A stretch of DNA of 64,000 bases, from the NCBI RefSeq assembly GCF_016595525.1, contig NZ_JAENII010000007.1, forward strand, positions 1 to 64,000, given 5' to 3'. Below, in pieces: positions 9,193 through 19,200 of this stretch. The DNA is from Haloferula rosea (GTDB lineage Bacteria > Verrucomicrobiota > Verrucomicrobiia > Verrucomicrobiales > Akkermansiaceae). The notes below the pieces were generated by a model, which had not been told where the DNA came from, searched no databases, and saw only the letters and a program-made list of their open reading frames with translations. Numbering within the stretch: position 1 is the stretch's first letter; the number at the start of each line of letters is the position of its first letter. The translations under genes were made by a program, and so were the position numbers.

Positions 9193-11241
9193 ATGACGCT
9201 CGAGCAGGCAAGACAGGTGTTGGGATTGGGACCGACGGATGATCCAGCGGCCCACGTGGACGCGCTCAGCGAGGCTCGGGAGCGACTCGCTGCCATGGTC
9301 CGCGATGCACCGAACGATACGATCGCGCTGCGTTATCAAGACAGCCTGCAGGAATACGACCGAGCCATGGCGGCCCTGCGGGAGGAGGCCGAGCGGAAGC
9401 GGAAGGAGAAGGTTGCCCCCATGATGGCTCTGGTGCCTGGATCCGTCACCGGAGAGCCCATTGATTCGAAACGAGGCGATTTCCTGAAGGAACCATCTCC
9501 ATCGACTCCTTTTGCGGACAAGACCCCGCCTGAACCGGAGTCGAAACCGGCTGAGCCAGCAGCAGAGGCGAAGGCCGTGAGCGACGCGGCGGATGATGAG
9601 GGCACCGGTTCCAGCGGGCTTCGTTTCGCGCTCTACGCTATGATTTTCATCCTGATCGGGGGTGCCGGAGGGGGCTGGCTGTATTTCCACATGGAGGCGG
9701 AGCGTGAAGCGCGGCTCAAGACCGAGCTCATCTTCCTCGAGGGTGTGGGAGGCAAGTTGGTCGAAGCACGCCGCTGGGACGAGGCACGACTCGCCTTTGG
9801 CAAGATTGAAGGACTCGATCCTGGTTCTGAGGTAGCGCTGAGAGGACTCCGCAGCATCGAGGTTGGCATGCGTGAGGAGCAGGAGCAATTCGTCGGCTAC
9901 TGGTCGGGTGAGGCGCTGGCCGCGTTTGAGGCCGGTCGTCTGGAGGATGCGCGGGAAGCGGCCGACAAGGTGATCAAGCGCTACCCCAAGGAAACGGAAG
10001 TGGTCGCGCTGCGAAAGAAAATCGGTGAGGCCCGCAGGGCGCAGCTTCGCTCCGAAGCACAGGAAGCCGTGCAGGCCGCGATTGACGAAAAGGATTGGGA
10101 GGCGGCCGGTGAGAGCGTTGCGGCCTTCAGTCTCGAGCTGCCCGGTGACGAATTGATCGTCAGCATGACGAAGTCCATTGAGGATGCGAAGGAGTTGCAG
10201 CGGAAGGAACACCAACGGGCAAGAGAGTTGGCAGACGCAGCAAGGCTCCGAGACCAAGGTCAATTCGACCCTCAGGTTCTGGAGTGGATGCGGGAAGCCG
10301 TCGCACTTTTCCCCGATGATCCCGAAATCCGGGCGCTTTATGAGAAGGTCGCATCCTACAGCCGGACGATCCAGATTCCCGGCGACATTCCGACCTTGGA
10401 GGAAGCGCTCGCTCAAGCCCGTGACCGGGATCGCCTGGTTCTTTCTGAAGGCACATTTGAAGCCGGACTGGCGGTCAATGTGGCGGTTCAACTTGAGGGG
10501 GCGGGCGAGGGAAAGACCATTCTCCAATCCCAGGCCGCCAGCTCACCGGCACTGACCTTCGGCCCGAAGGCGAAGGGAGCCACGGTGAGCGGGATTCTTT
10601 TCCGTCAGGAAGGATTCGATGCCAGTGAGAACCGCTACCCGGTGGTGCAGGTCCGTGCCGGGGAGGTCAGCTTCACCGACTGCATCTTTCGCGATGGCTC
10701 AGGTCACGGTCTTGAAGTGATCGACGGTGGTCGGATCGAAGCCTCCCGGTGTCTCTTCGAAGGGAATGGCTGGGATGGGGTGGCGGCCCGTGGCAGTGGC
10801 AGTCGAATGGTGGTTCGGGAGTCGCGGGCCAATGCGAATGTCGGGCATGGCTTCGAGGCTTGGGACGAAGCGGTCGCCTCGATTCAAGATTGCATCGCCA
10901 AGGGCAACGCCCGGAATGGCATCCTGATCGATTCCGCGGCCGACGGCCTGAACCTGGCGGGCAACGAGGTGATGGGAAACCGGGAATACGGCATCCTTCT
11001 TGCAGCGGGAGCTTCCGGTGTGGTCAGCAAGAATTCCAGCTATGCCAACCTGCTTGGTGGAATGCTGGTGCGTTTTGCATCGATCTCGGTGGAGGTCGAA
11101 GGCAACCGCCTCGAGAGCAATTCCGGTCCTGGGTTGATCCTGGAGCAGGGGTTGAGGCCGGAGATCTATCAGGGCAATACGGCACGCAAGAATCGCGGGA
11201 CTCAGGTCATGAGTGGGGCTCGATTCAGCGAGTCGGAGTGA
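9193..11241 (+). CDS. Single-span membrane protein with TPR-like helices and right-handed beta-helix
   Basis: Protein of 682 residues with an unusual order. Residues 1-75 form a charged helical segment beginning like a J domain (MTLEQARQVLGLGPTDD) but without the HPD motif. A Pro/Glu/Ala-rich linker (80-140) leads to one transmembrane helix (143-165). Residues 170-390 are TPR-like helices with repeated Ala-rich pairs. Residues 393-675 are parallel beta-helix repeats of the pectate-lyase/NosD type, opening with IQIPGDIPTLEEAL. There is no cleavable signal, so the C-terminal part is probably outside the cytoplasm and the J-like segment inside. Function unknown; a carbohydrate-binding or scaffold role is only inferred from the fold. 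It lies 40 bases before purC but is unrelated to it. Confidence 0.75.
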   Translation: MTLEQARQVLGLGPTDDPAAHVDALSEARERLAAMVRDAPNDTIALRYQDSLQEYDRAMAALREEAERKRKEKVAPMMALVPGSVTGEPIDSKRGDFLKEPSPSTPFADKTPPEPESKPAEPAAEAKAVSDAADDEGTGSSGLRFALYAMIFILIGGAGGGWLYFHMEAEREARLKTELIFLEGVGGKLVEARRWDEARLAFGKIEGLDPGSEVALRGLRSIEVGMREEQEQFVGYWSGEALAAFEAGRLEDAREAADKVIKRYPKETEVVALRKKIGEARRAQLRSEAQEAVQAAIDEKDWEAAGESVAAFSLELPGDELIVSMTKSIEDAKELQRKEHQRARELADAARLRDQGQFDPQVLEWMREAVALFPDDPEIRALYEKVASYSRTIQIPGDIPTLEEALAQARDRDRLVLSEGTFEAGLAVNVAVQLEGAGEGKTILQSQAASSPALTFGPKAKGATVSGILFRQEGFDASENRYPVVQVRAGEVSFTDCIFRDGSGHGLEVIDGGRIEASRCLFEGNGWDGVAARGSGSRMVVRESRANANVGHGFEAWDEAVASIQDCIAKGNARNGILIDSAADGLNLAGNEVMGNREYGILLAAGASGVVSKNSSYANLLGGMLVRFASISVEVEGNRLESNSGPGLILEQGLRPEIYQGNTARKNRGTQVMSGARFSESE

Positions 11242-11281
11242 GCGGACTTGACCACCCGTGACGGGATTCTTACTTAGCGGC

Positions 11282-11998
11282 ATGGAACTGCTTTATGAAG
11301 GCAAGGCAAAGCGCCTGTGGACGACCGAGGACCCGAATACGCTCCGCATGGAGTTCAAGAATGACGCCACTGCCTTCAATGGAGAGAAGAAAGCCCAGTT
11401 CGAGGAGAAGGGGCGCCTGAACAACGCCATCAGCACCCTGATCTACGGGATGCTGGAAAAGGAAGGCGTGCCGACCCACTTCGTGCGCGAGATCGACGAG
11501 ACCAATGTCGAAGTCCGCAAGCTCGACATCCTGATGGTCGAGGTGATCGTCCGTAATTTCGCCGCAGGCAGCTTTTGCAAGCGCACAGGGGTCGAGGAGG
11601 GCCGGGAGTTCTCCAAGCCGATCGTCGAATTTTCGATCAAGAGCGATGAGCTCGGCGACCCGCTGGTCAACGACGCCTACATCACCGAGCTCGGGCTTGC
11701 GACCGAGGAGGACCTTGCGTTCTTCCGCGAATCAGCCCTGAAGGTGAATGATCTGCTGATCAAGTTCTTCGCCGAGTGCGGGCTGCAACTGGTCGACTTC
11801 AAGCTCGAGTATGGTCGCCTCTGTGAAGACCCATCGGTCATCGTGCTCGCAGATGAAATCAGCCCCGACGGATGCCGCCTCTGGGATCTCAAGACGGGTG
11901 AAAAGATGGACAAGGATCGTTTCCGCCGAGACCTCGGAAACGTCATGGAGGCCTATCAAGAGGTGCTTGAGCGTGTGAAGAAGGCCAGCGAGGCCTGA
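11282..11998 (+). CDS. purC: Phosphoribosylaminoimidazole-succinocarboxamide synthase
   Basis: SAICAR synthase joins aspartate to CAIR using ATP in purine biosynthesis (cytoplasm). The 238-residue length matches bacterial PurC. Family motifs are clear: ELLYEGKAKRLW at the N-terminus, KNDATAFNGEKKAQF (ATP/CAIR loop), EVIVRNFAAGSFCKR in the middle, and ADEISPDGCRLWD near the C-terminus. A GTG 24 bases upstream in frame would add MTGFLLSG; the ATG at 11282 is preferred because PurC proteins begin right at the LLYEGKAK strand. The other purine gene here, purL, is on the opposite strand about 4 kb away, so there is no pur operon. It converges on the DUF4340 gene with a 15-base gap. Confidence 0.96.
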   Translation: MELLYEGKAKRLWTTEDPNTLRMEFKNDATAFNGEKKAQFEEKGRLNNAISTLIYGMLEKEGVPTHFVREIDETNVEVRKLDILMVEVIVRNFAAGSFCKRTGVEEGREFSKPIVEFSIKSDELGDPLVNDAYITELGLATEEDLAFFRESALKVNDLLIKFFAECGLQLVDFKLEYGRLCEDPSVIVLADEISPDGCRLWDLKTGEKMDKDRFRRDLGNVMEAYQEVLERVKKASEA

Positions 11999-12015
11999 GC
12001 CTGCGTTGGCCTTCT
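11979..12015. terminator. Possible bidirectional hairpin between convergent genes
   Basis: AGAAGGCCA at 11979-11987 is the exact reverse complement of TGGCCTTCT at 12007-12015, giving a 9-bp stem with a 19-base loop that spans the two converging stop codons. No clear T run follows on either strand, so this may be a simple pause or transcript-end hairpin, or chance. Confidence 0.3.
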
Positions 12016-13918
12016 ACTCGATCTCGAAGAGATCGGCCGCGATGGCTTCCGCATTCGCGCGGTCGAGCAGGAATGGGTTCTCATCGCCGACGACCCTTCC
12101 GAAGTAAACGACCGAGCCCTCTTCTCCGACCTTGGCGATGACCAACCCGCGGTTCTTCAGGCCTGCGAACTCTCCTTCGTCATCGTATTCCTTGATTAGG
12201 AGGGAAAGGTTCAACCAAGGTTTCTTGAGTGCTGCGGTCGCAGCCGTGTGATCCGGACGAAGCCAGGCATCTGCCTTCAGATCGAGCAGGTTGTTGAGAA
12301 GAAGGTCGGCGCGCTTGTTCACCAGTTCCACCGAAAGATCCTTGCCTTCCTTCTTGGCCGTCCAGCGCTCGGTGACGAAATCGTAGCCCAACTCAAGGGC
12401 CGGCTCATTTCCGATCTGACGCTGAATCCCGACAACGTCGGGTTGCGAGATCTTCCACAGTTGGCGTTCGCGCCAATCCCATGGGCGCGTGGGAATGAGG
12501 GTGAGCATCGAAGGATCGACCTTCACCACCGTGGTCGTGCCGTCACGGACGGCATGGATGTCCCCGTCCTTTCCCTGGCCGAAGGAAAGCTGGATGACCT
12601 CGCCATCGAAGGACGCGAACCGGAGCACGAGGAAGGGTTGGTCGAGACCGTAGGGCTTCAGGTCGGTGGCGGTGTCGGAGACGAAGTCCGAGACCTTCGC
12701 TTCGGTCACGGTCTTGATGAGCGCATTCAGAGCCAGCACACTCGGTTCTTCGATCCTGCCATCGAGCAGGATGCTGAACCGGTCCTTCGGGGTGGCCCGT
12801 TGAAGAATGATGTCCTCGCCGTTCGCGGGGGAAACCAGAATACTCTTGAGTCCGAGGTGGTTGATCGAGGTCAGCGTGGGATCGCGGAGTTCGTTCACCG
12901 AAAGAGGGAGGTCCCTGATGCCGACCTCATCCTTGCCGCCCTCGAGCGATGCGTTGGTCAGCAGCGGCAGCTCGAACACTGCGTTGGGTCGATCACTGAT
13001 CTTTGCCAGCACGCGATCCGCCTCGGGGGATTCGGGAGGATAAATCTCGAGCACGACTTCTTCGGCTGCACCGAAGAACTTCAAACCGATCTGCTCGACC
13101 TCCTTGGGGTCCACCGTAGGCAGCGTGACCTCAGAGCGATTCTTCACGTCGAGCGCCTCGAGATCATACAGACCCTGAAGCAAGCGCACGAGTGCTGCGC
13201 GATCCGACTTCAGGCCGAGCGGCTTGACGATCGACCAAAGCTCTTTCGGATGCTCCCTCGAGAGCACCATTTCACCCGTTCGGTTCTTCACGCGCAGGGA
13301 CTGGACGATGGTCGGGTGGAACAGGAATGGATGGTGATCCCGCAGCGCCTTGAACTCATCCTTCAGCAGCGAGTGGATGTCGCCGGGGTCGGTGCATGCA
13401 TAGAGGTAATCCTTCCGCCCCTTGTCCCGCGGCTGAACAAACACGGTGGGGATGGGTTCGGCGGTGTCCGGATCAGTTCCCCGCCATGCCGTGCGGTGAC
13501 CGAGGATGTATTTGGCAATCGTGTCGCCGTTCGGGTCCGTGAAACCGAAACCGATCTGGCCGTCCTCGAAGCCGAAGTTGACGCTCTCGACCTTCTCAGA
13601 AGGGATGGCTCCTTCGACTCTGGCATTGAGGGTAAAGCCGAAGATGGCCTGAGCCGCACGCGGATCCATCCGGTCCTCCCACGGTGCCACCATCTGCCAC
13701 CCGGCATCGGTCTTGCGGCAGTGGGCTGAGGTTCCGTTACCAAGCAGGTAGATGTTCTCCACAGCGTTCGGATCGAACTCATAGAGCTCTTCGCCAATCG
13801 GTGTGGATGGAAGACCGAACACCCGGGCAAGACTCCCTTCGCTCATCCGCATGACCGCCAGACTCCCCGACACGAAGGCGAGGAGGGCGAGCAGGATGGT
13901 GAAGAAGATGGAACGCAT
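12014..13918 (-). CDS. DUF4340 domain-containing membrane-anchored protein
   Basis: Protein of 634 residues with one N-terminal transmembrane or signal helix (about residues 5-23, ILLALLAFVSGSLAVM) and a long beta-rich extracytoplasmic part. DUF4340 repeats are recognised from the pattern of short lysine/aspartate-rich strands (ELWSIVKPLGLKSDRAALVRLLQGLYDLEA near residue 235) repeated across the protein. In many bacteria DUF4340 proteins follow a GldF-type permease and a GldG-like protein, and that is the order here (permease 15454-16206, GldG-like 13934-15454). It is the last gene of this operon, with 15 bases from its neighbour. Its biochemical activity is unknown; an accessory role to an ABC exporter is inferred from context. 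Confidence 0.85.
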   Translation of the reverse strand: MRSIFFTILLALLAFVSGSLAVMRMSEGSLARVFGLPSTPIGEELYEFDPNAVENIYLLGNGTSAHCRKTDAGWQMVAPWEDRMDPRAAQAIFGFTLNARVEGAIPSEKVESVNFGFEDGQIGFGFTDPNGDTIAKYILGHRTAWRGTDPDTAEPIPTVFVQPRDKGRKDYLYACTDPGDIHSLLKDEFKALRDHHPFLFHPTIVQSLRVKNRTGEMVLSREHPKELWSIVKPLGLKSDRAALVRLLQGLYDLEALDVKNRSEVTLPTVDPKEVEQIGLKFFGAAEEVVLEIYPPESPEADRVLAKISDRPNAVFELPLLTNASLEGGKDEVGIRDLPLSVNELRDPTLTSINHLGLKSILVSPANGEDIILQRATPKDRFSILLDGRIEEPSVLALNALIKTVTEAKVSDFVSDTATDLKPYGLDQPFLVLRFASFDGEVIQLSFGQGKDGDIHAVRDGTTTVVKVDPSMLTLIPTRPWDWRERQLWKISQPDVVGIQRQIGNEPALELGYDFVTERWTAKKEGKDLSVELVNKRADLLLNNLLDLKADAWLRPDHTAATAALKKPWLNLSLLIKEYDDEGEFAGLKNRGLVIAKVGEEGSVVYFGRVVGDENPFLLDRANAEAIAADLFEIE

Positions 13919-13933
13919 CGGACGAAGGGAAAC

Positions 13934-15454
13934 TCAGGCGCGGCGACCAGCCCAGACCATCAAGCCGATCAGAAACAATCCGATTGGCAGGATGAGGAGG
14001 TTGATCCGGTTGATGAAGGTAATCTGCGCGGGGAGGATCGGAATGCGGTAGAGGCGCAGGTTCCGCGGTGCCTCACCGACGAGCGATTCCCGTCCGACCA
14101 ACCAATTGGTGGCGCTGGCGAGGAAGTCGAGATTTGCCTGCCGTGCCCGATTCGGTTCGAGGAAGGCGGTATTGGAAATGACGATCATGCGGCCCGTGTC
14201 GGCCGCGAAACGTTCATCGGTCGCGGTTCCCTTGAGAACCGCGGCTGCAAGCGGCAGCGGCGCCATGTTGTCGTGATCCTTGTCGAATCCGACGCTATCC
14301 GCCGGGAACTCGCTCTCCCCCCAGTAACGAGGGTCTGCTTCCAGGAGACTGAAAGGAGCGATTCGCTGGTTGAGCAGGTCCTCGGCTCCTTCGCGGACCT
14401 CGAGGCTCTTCGTCGCCCCTTCAAACATGGTCGACTTCTCCCAGAGATCCTTCGTGAGCTCCATGCCCGAGGTGAAATGAGCCACCACGGCGGTGCGGAC
14501 TTCGCCGGACTTGCTGGTCAGCACGCGGTCATTTCGGGGAGTCACGCCCTGCGTTCGGAGGAAGGAACGGAGGCGGGGTGGGACTTCCGCTTCACCCGTG
14601 GTCACGAGAATGGATGCTCTCGGACGCCCCCAGTAGGCTTCGAGGATTTTCAGTTCCTCGGCAGTGAAGTCGTAGCGGGCCCCGATGATGGCGATGGCGT
14701 CCACATCATCCGGAATGCTTTCTTTTCCGCCGAGCTGCACGCGCTCAGGGAGGACATTCTGCGATACGAGGTTGGCGCTGAGCACGGGCCACACGTCCGA
14801 CCCGTTCTCCGTCCCCAGGTCGCTCTTGTCAGCGAGGACCCACATGCGGCGCGGCTTCCCTTCGATCGCATTGACCAGACCGGTGCGCAGTGCGTCCTCA
14901 CCGAGGAACCCGCGGACCCGACGCTGGTTGTTGGCATCGGTCTCATAGACCACCATGTCCTCGAGTCGGGAAATGTGAACATGGGGGCTGACTTTCTGCC
15001 CTTTCGCCTCCTTACGTTCCTGACTGGTGCGGGCATCGATGATGACCAGATCCTGATTGAAGATGAGATTGTATTCCGCGGCGATGGACTCGGCCTGGTC
15101 GTTGGCCCGAATCGGATCGAGCAGCATCAACTGGATCTTCCCGTTCGACAAGCGGACGTATTCCTCCGCCACCGGTCGGATCCTTTCGTAGAAGGGGGAG
15201 TCCGCCCGGAATGCGACGATCATCCTGATCCGGTCTTCGCGATCGGCGACGTCCGGCGACGCCAGATATCGCTGGGTCGATGGTGCCAGGGTGAAACCGA
15301 GGTCATCGCTGATGTCGAAGGGGCGATGATGGAGCGAGGACAGGAAGTTCGCCGCAAAGAAGATGATGACGACCAGTATGATCTGGACGACTGACAGCAC
15401 ACCGACCCTGAAGCGTGGGGTCGACCGGGTCTTGGTTGTTTCTTCAGCACTCAT
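13934..15454 (-). CDS. GldG-like ABC transporter auxiliary protein
   Basis: Membrane protein of 506 residues in the GldG/ABC_transp_aux family. An N-terminal transmembrane helix (about 18-40, VLSVVQIILVVIIFFAANFL) is followed by a large extracytoplasmic alpha/beta region. That region holds a glutamine-amidotransferase-like segment (DAIAIIGARYDFTAEELKILEAYWG). A C-terminal helix (INLLILPIGLFLIGLMVWA) is close to the end. This two-helix layout is the family norm. The start at 15454 (MSAEETTKT) was chosen because its ATG overlaps the TGA of the upstream permease gene by one base; a longer frame to 15730 is just the antiparallel reading of that permease. It would act with the permease and the DUF4340 protein. 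The ATPase usually in this set is missing from the locus. Confidence 0.85.
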   Translation of the reverse strand: MSAEETTKTRSTPRFRVGVLSVVQIILVVIIFFAANFLSSLHHRPFDISDDLGFTLAPSTQRYLASPDVADREDRIRMIVAFRADSPFYERIRPVAEEYVRLSNGKIQLMLLDPIRANDQAESIAAEYNLIFNQDLVIIDARTSQERKEAKGQKVSPHVHISRLEDMVVYETDANNQRRVRGFLGEDALRTGLVNAIEGKPRRMWVLADKSDLGTENGSDVWPVLSANLVSQNVLPERVQLGGKESIPDDVDAIAIIGARYDFTAEELKILEAYWGRPRASILVTTGEAEVPPRLRSFLRTQGVTPRNDRVLTSKSGEVRTAVVAHFTSGMELTKDLWEKSTMFEGATKSLEVREGAEDLLNQRIAPFSLLEADPRYWGESEFPADSVGFDKDHDNMAPLPLAAAVLKGTATDERFAADTGRMIVISNTAFLEPNRARQANLDFLASATNWLVGRESLVGEAPRNLRLYRIPILPAQITFINRINLLILPIGLFLIGLMVWAGRRA

Positions 15455-16206
15455 CAGCGTTTCCAGCGGCGGTAGTCGACAATCTGGTAGGTAAGGAAGA
15501 GAACCATGAATGTCAGAGTGATGTAGTAGACGAACGGACGGGTATCGAGGAAACCCTTGGCGAAGAAGGCAAGGTGTTCCTGACAGGAGATGTAGTAGAA
15601 GATCCCGGCCCCCTGAAACGCGCCACCCCAGATGATCGGGATGAAGCCGAAGAAGAAGAGAAGCATCAGCAGACAGATGGTCAGCAAGCCGGCGATGATC
15701 TGGCTGGAGGTGAGCGAGGACGCGAGGCACCCGACCGCGGTGAATGCCATGCCCATCAGGATCAGAATCGTGTAGGTCCCGAAGACTTCACCGGGAGTCC
15801 AGGCATCGGGCAAATCCGCCACCCAAGAAAAAAGGTGGAACTGGAGCAGGGTGGGGATCCACAGAATGACGTAGAAGGCGAAGGCGGCACCGTATTTCGA
15901 CAGCACGACCTGCCAGGTGCGGACGGGGGCGGTCAGCAGCGTCTCCAGGGTTCCCGATCGCTCTTCTTCGGCGAAGCTCCGCATCGTGATGAGCGGGAAG
16001 ATGAACAGGAACCAGAACCAGAAAACCGGCGAGTGGAAGGTCGCGAAGATCAGGCTGTGCTGGGACGGCGAATCCACGAACCCCTTCATCGAGGTCGAGA
16101 TTCCCACCCCATTGGCAATCGCCACCGCGGCGATGATGACCCAGCCAAACGGGTTCTGGAAAAAGCTTCGAAGTTCCTTTCGGAACAGGATGAACAAGGT
16201 TCGCAT
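15454..16206 (-). CDS. ABC-2 type permease, GldF-like
   Basis: Integral membrane protein of 250 residues with six predicted helices. The first follows FRKELRSFFQNPFGW, the cytoplasmic entry typical of ABC-2/GldF permeases. The conserved EEERSGTLETLLTAPV stretch (about residues 78-93) is the family's coupling segment next to the ATPase. It heads a three-gene run with a GldG-like and a DUF4340 protein. Gene context and family knowledge point to an exporter needing a separate ATPase; purL lies immediately upstream (69-base gap) where that ATPase gene would be expected. Substrate unknown. Gliding is not implied, since the same cassette occurs in non-gliding bacteria. Confidence 0.87.
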   Translation of the reverse strand: MRTLFILFRKELRSFFQNPFGWVIIAAVAIANGVGISTSMKGFVDSPSQHSLIFATFHSPVFWFWFLFIFPLITMRSFAEEERSGTLETLLTAPVRTWQVVLSKYGAAFAFYVILWIPTLLQFHLFSWVADLPDAWTPGEVFGTYTILILMGMAFTAVGCLASSLTSSQIIAGLLTICLLMLLFFFGFIPIIWGGAFQGAGIFYYISCQEHLAFFAKGFLDTRPFVYYITLTFMVLFLTYQIVDYRRWKR

Positions 16207-16275
16207 GAATTTGGGTCCGATCGTCGGTGGCTCAGGGCAGGAGCGTCGTGGATGAATGAGTTTGCCTGAAGTGCC

Positions 16276-19200
16276 TCACTGAAACCAGCGAACTCCTGCC
16301 TTGAAGAGCGGTTGGTGTTTCTCGCCCGGAATGTTCACCGCCACGCGCGATCCGCGTCGTTCGGTGTGGCCCATCTTACCGAAGACCTTGCCGCAGGGGC
16401 TTGTGATGCCTTCGACAGCGGCGGTTGATCCGTTCGGGTTGAACTCGATGTCCATGGTGGGTTCGCCGGACGCATCCACGTAGCGGGTGGCAATCTGCCC
16501 CTTGCGCGCCAGTTCACGGATGACAGCCTCGCTGGCAACGAACCGGCCTTCTCCGTGCGAAACCGGGATGCAGTGTCGGTCGCCGATCGAGCTCCCGGCG
16601 AGCCAGGGTGAAAGGTTGCTCTCCACACGGGTGTGGACGTAGCACGAGACGTGGCGGCCGATCGAATTGTGCGCCAGGGTCGGAGCCGAAGCCACCGGCT
16701 TGCGGATCTCGCCATAAGGCACGAGGCCGGTCTTCACGAGGGCTTGGAATCCATTGCAGATCCCGAGGATGAGGCCGTCGCGATTCTTGATCAGATCCAT
16801 CACCGCGTCGGCCACCATCGGGTTGCGCAACACGGTGGCAATGAACTTGGCGGAGCCGTCCGGTTCGTCGCCTGCACTGAATCCACCCGGGATCATCAGG
16901 ATTTCCGAACTGCGGATCGATTCGGCGAGTGCGGACAGGGATTGCTCAAGCGCCTGAGGCGTGAGGTTTCGGAATACCTGAATGGAAGGCGTCGCACCTG
17001 CTTCGGCAAACGCCTTGGCAGTGTCGTACTCCGAGTTCGTCCCGGGAAAGGCGGGGATGATGACCCGCGGAGAAGCCGAAGACGTGGGCAGGCTGCGGGT
17101 GGCAGGGCGGACATCCGGCGCGTCGAGTTCCAGAGAACCCGAAGGATCGATGCCTTCGGCTTGGGTCGGGTAGATGGGTTCCAGAGTACCCGTCCAGGCT
17201 TCCAGTAGCTCGTCGAGGTCGAGATCCTCACCGGACACGTTCAGCTTGGCTGCCTCGGTCGTTCGCCCGAGGGCGACGGCTCCAAGCGATGCCGGCAGAT
17301 CTTCGCCGTGCTCGACGAGGAACGAGAATGGACGGGGTTCGAACAGGTCGAGCTCGGTATCGAGCTCGGCACCCAAGCCATTGCCGAAGCAACTCGTCGC
17401 GATCGCATGGCCGAGGCCCGCGGAGCCGATGGCCTTCACCGAAACCAAAAGCTCGTTGGATTGGTGAAGCTGCTCGGCGACTTCGAGAATCCTCGGGTAG
17501 TCCGGCAGGGATTCGGAGGTGAGCGGGATCTCGATCAGCGAGAGTCTGGAACCCGATTGCTTGAACTCGGGTGAGCGGGCCCGCGAGGCGGACCCGGGTG
17601 CGAGCGCAAACGACACCAGCGTCGGAGGCACATCGAGTTCGTTGAACGATCCGGACATCGAGTCTTTTCCGCCGATCGCGGCGAGACGCAATTGGTGCTG
17701 GGCCTCGAATGCTCCGAGCAGCGAAGCGAACGGAAGGCCCCACCGGGCTGGATCGTCACCGAGTTTGGGAAAGTATTCCTGAAGGGTCAGGCGGATGTCA
17801 CTCAGGCGCGCGCCAGCGGCTACGGCCTTGCAGACCGACTCGGTGACGGCCCATGCCGCGCCGTGGAAGGGCGACCAGCAGGCGACATCCGGGTTGAAAC
17901 CCCACGACATGTAGCTGCAGGCGTCGGTATCGCCTTCGAGCAGTGGAAGTTTGGCGACCATGGCATCGGGCGGCGTCAATTGATGAGCGCCACCGAAGGG
18001 CCACAACACCGTGCCGGCACCCACCGATCCGTCGAAGATCTCGCCGAGCCCCTTCTGCGAGGCATGATTGAGCTGGGAAAGCCGGGACTTGAGACGGGCG
18101 AGCAAGTTCTCTCCTTCGGCAGGCGCGGCGGCCTCGGGTGAGCCCAAGGGTATCGAGTTCACCTTGATCCGGGCTTCCTGCTGCACGCCATTGCTGTCGA
18201 GGAAGACGCGCGAGAGATCGACAATCGTCTTGCCGCGCCAATTGATCCTGAGCCGCCCGTGATCGGCCACGGTCGCGACATGGGTGCAGTCCAGATTCTC
18301 CTTGTCCGATTCCTGAATGAAGAAATCGAGGTCGGACGGGTCGACACAGACTGCCATCCGTTCCTGGGATTCCGAAATGGCCAATTCGGTGCCATCGAGC
18401 CCGTCGTACTTCTTCGGCACGGCATCCAGGTCGATATCGAGCGATGGGGCGATCTCGCCAATCGCCACCGACACGCCACCCGCTCCGAAGTCGTTGCAGA
18501 CCTTGATTTTCCGCGCCAATTCCTGATGGCGGAACAGCCGTTGGACCTTCCGTTCCGTCGGTGCGTCACCCTTCTGGACCTCCGCAGAGTTATCGAGCGC
18601 ATCGTCGCTGTGCTCCTTGGAAGAACCCGTGGCACCTCCCACACCATCGCGCCCCGTGCGTCCACCGATCAGGAGGATGAGGTCGCCAGTGGCAGGGCTG
18701 CCGCGAAAGACCTGACTGCGCGGCGCGGCTGCGACCACCGCACCGATCTCCATGCGCTTGGCGACGTAGCCCGGGTGATAGACCTCCGCGACCTGACCGG
18801 TTGCGAGACCGATCTGGTTGCCGTAGGACGAGTAGCCCTCCGCGGCGACCTGGCAGATCTTCTTCTGTGGAAGTTTCCCCGGCAGGGTTTCATTGAAGGG
18901 TGTCAGCGGGTTGGCCGCGCCGGTCACGCGCATCGCTTGATAGACGTAGGAACGTCCTGAAAGCGGGTCACGAATGCAGCCGCCAAGGCAAGTCGCGGCA
19001 CCACCGAAGGGCTCGATCTCGGTTGGGTGGTTGTGCGTCTCGTTCTTGAACATCACCAGCCACTCTTCCTGCTTCTTTTCGCTGAAACTTGAGCCCGCTG
19101 TGGGTTCGATCTCAATCGGCACCACGATGGAGGCCGCGTTGATTTCGTCGGACTCCTCGAGGTTGTCGAGTTCCCCCGACTTGCGGAGTTCCCTCATCCC

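Noticed and set aside
9061-10527. A 488-codon open frame on the minus strand
   Set aside because: It is antiparallel to the beta-helix protein and has a His/Arg/Leu-rich composition typical of shadow frames.
12248-13729. A 493-codon open frame on the plus strand
   Set aside because: It runs antiparallel to the DUF4340 gene, which has a signal helix and a recognisable family. Long shadow frames are expected in GC-rich DNA. No domain seen.
14273-15394. A 373-codon open frame on the plus strand
   Set aside because: It is antiparallel to the GldG-like gene, without any recognisable motif.
15455-15730. N-terminal extension of the GldG-like frame to 15730
   Set aside because: It lies wholly inside the permease gene and reads as a His/Leu/Arg-rich shadow. 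The start at 15454, overlapping the permease stop, is more natural.
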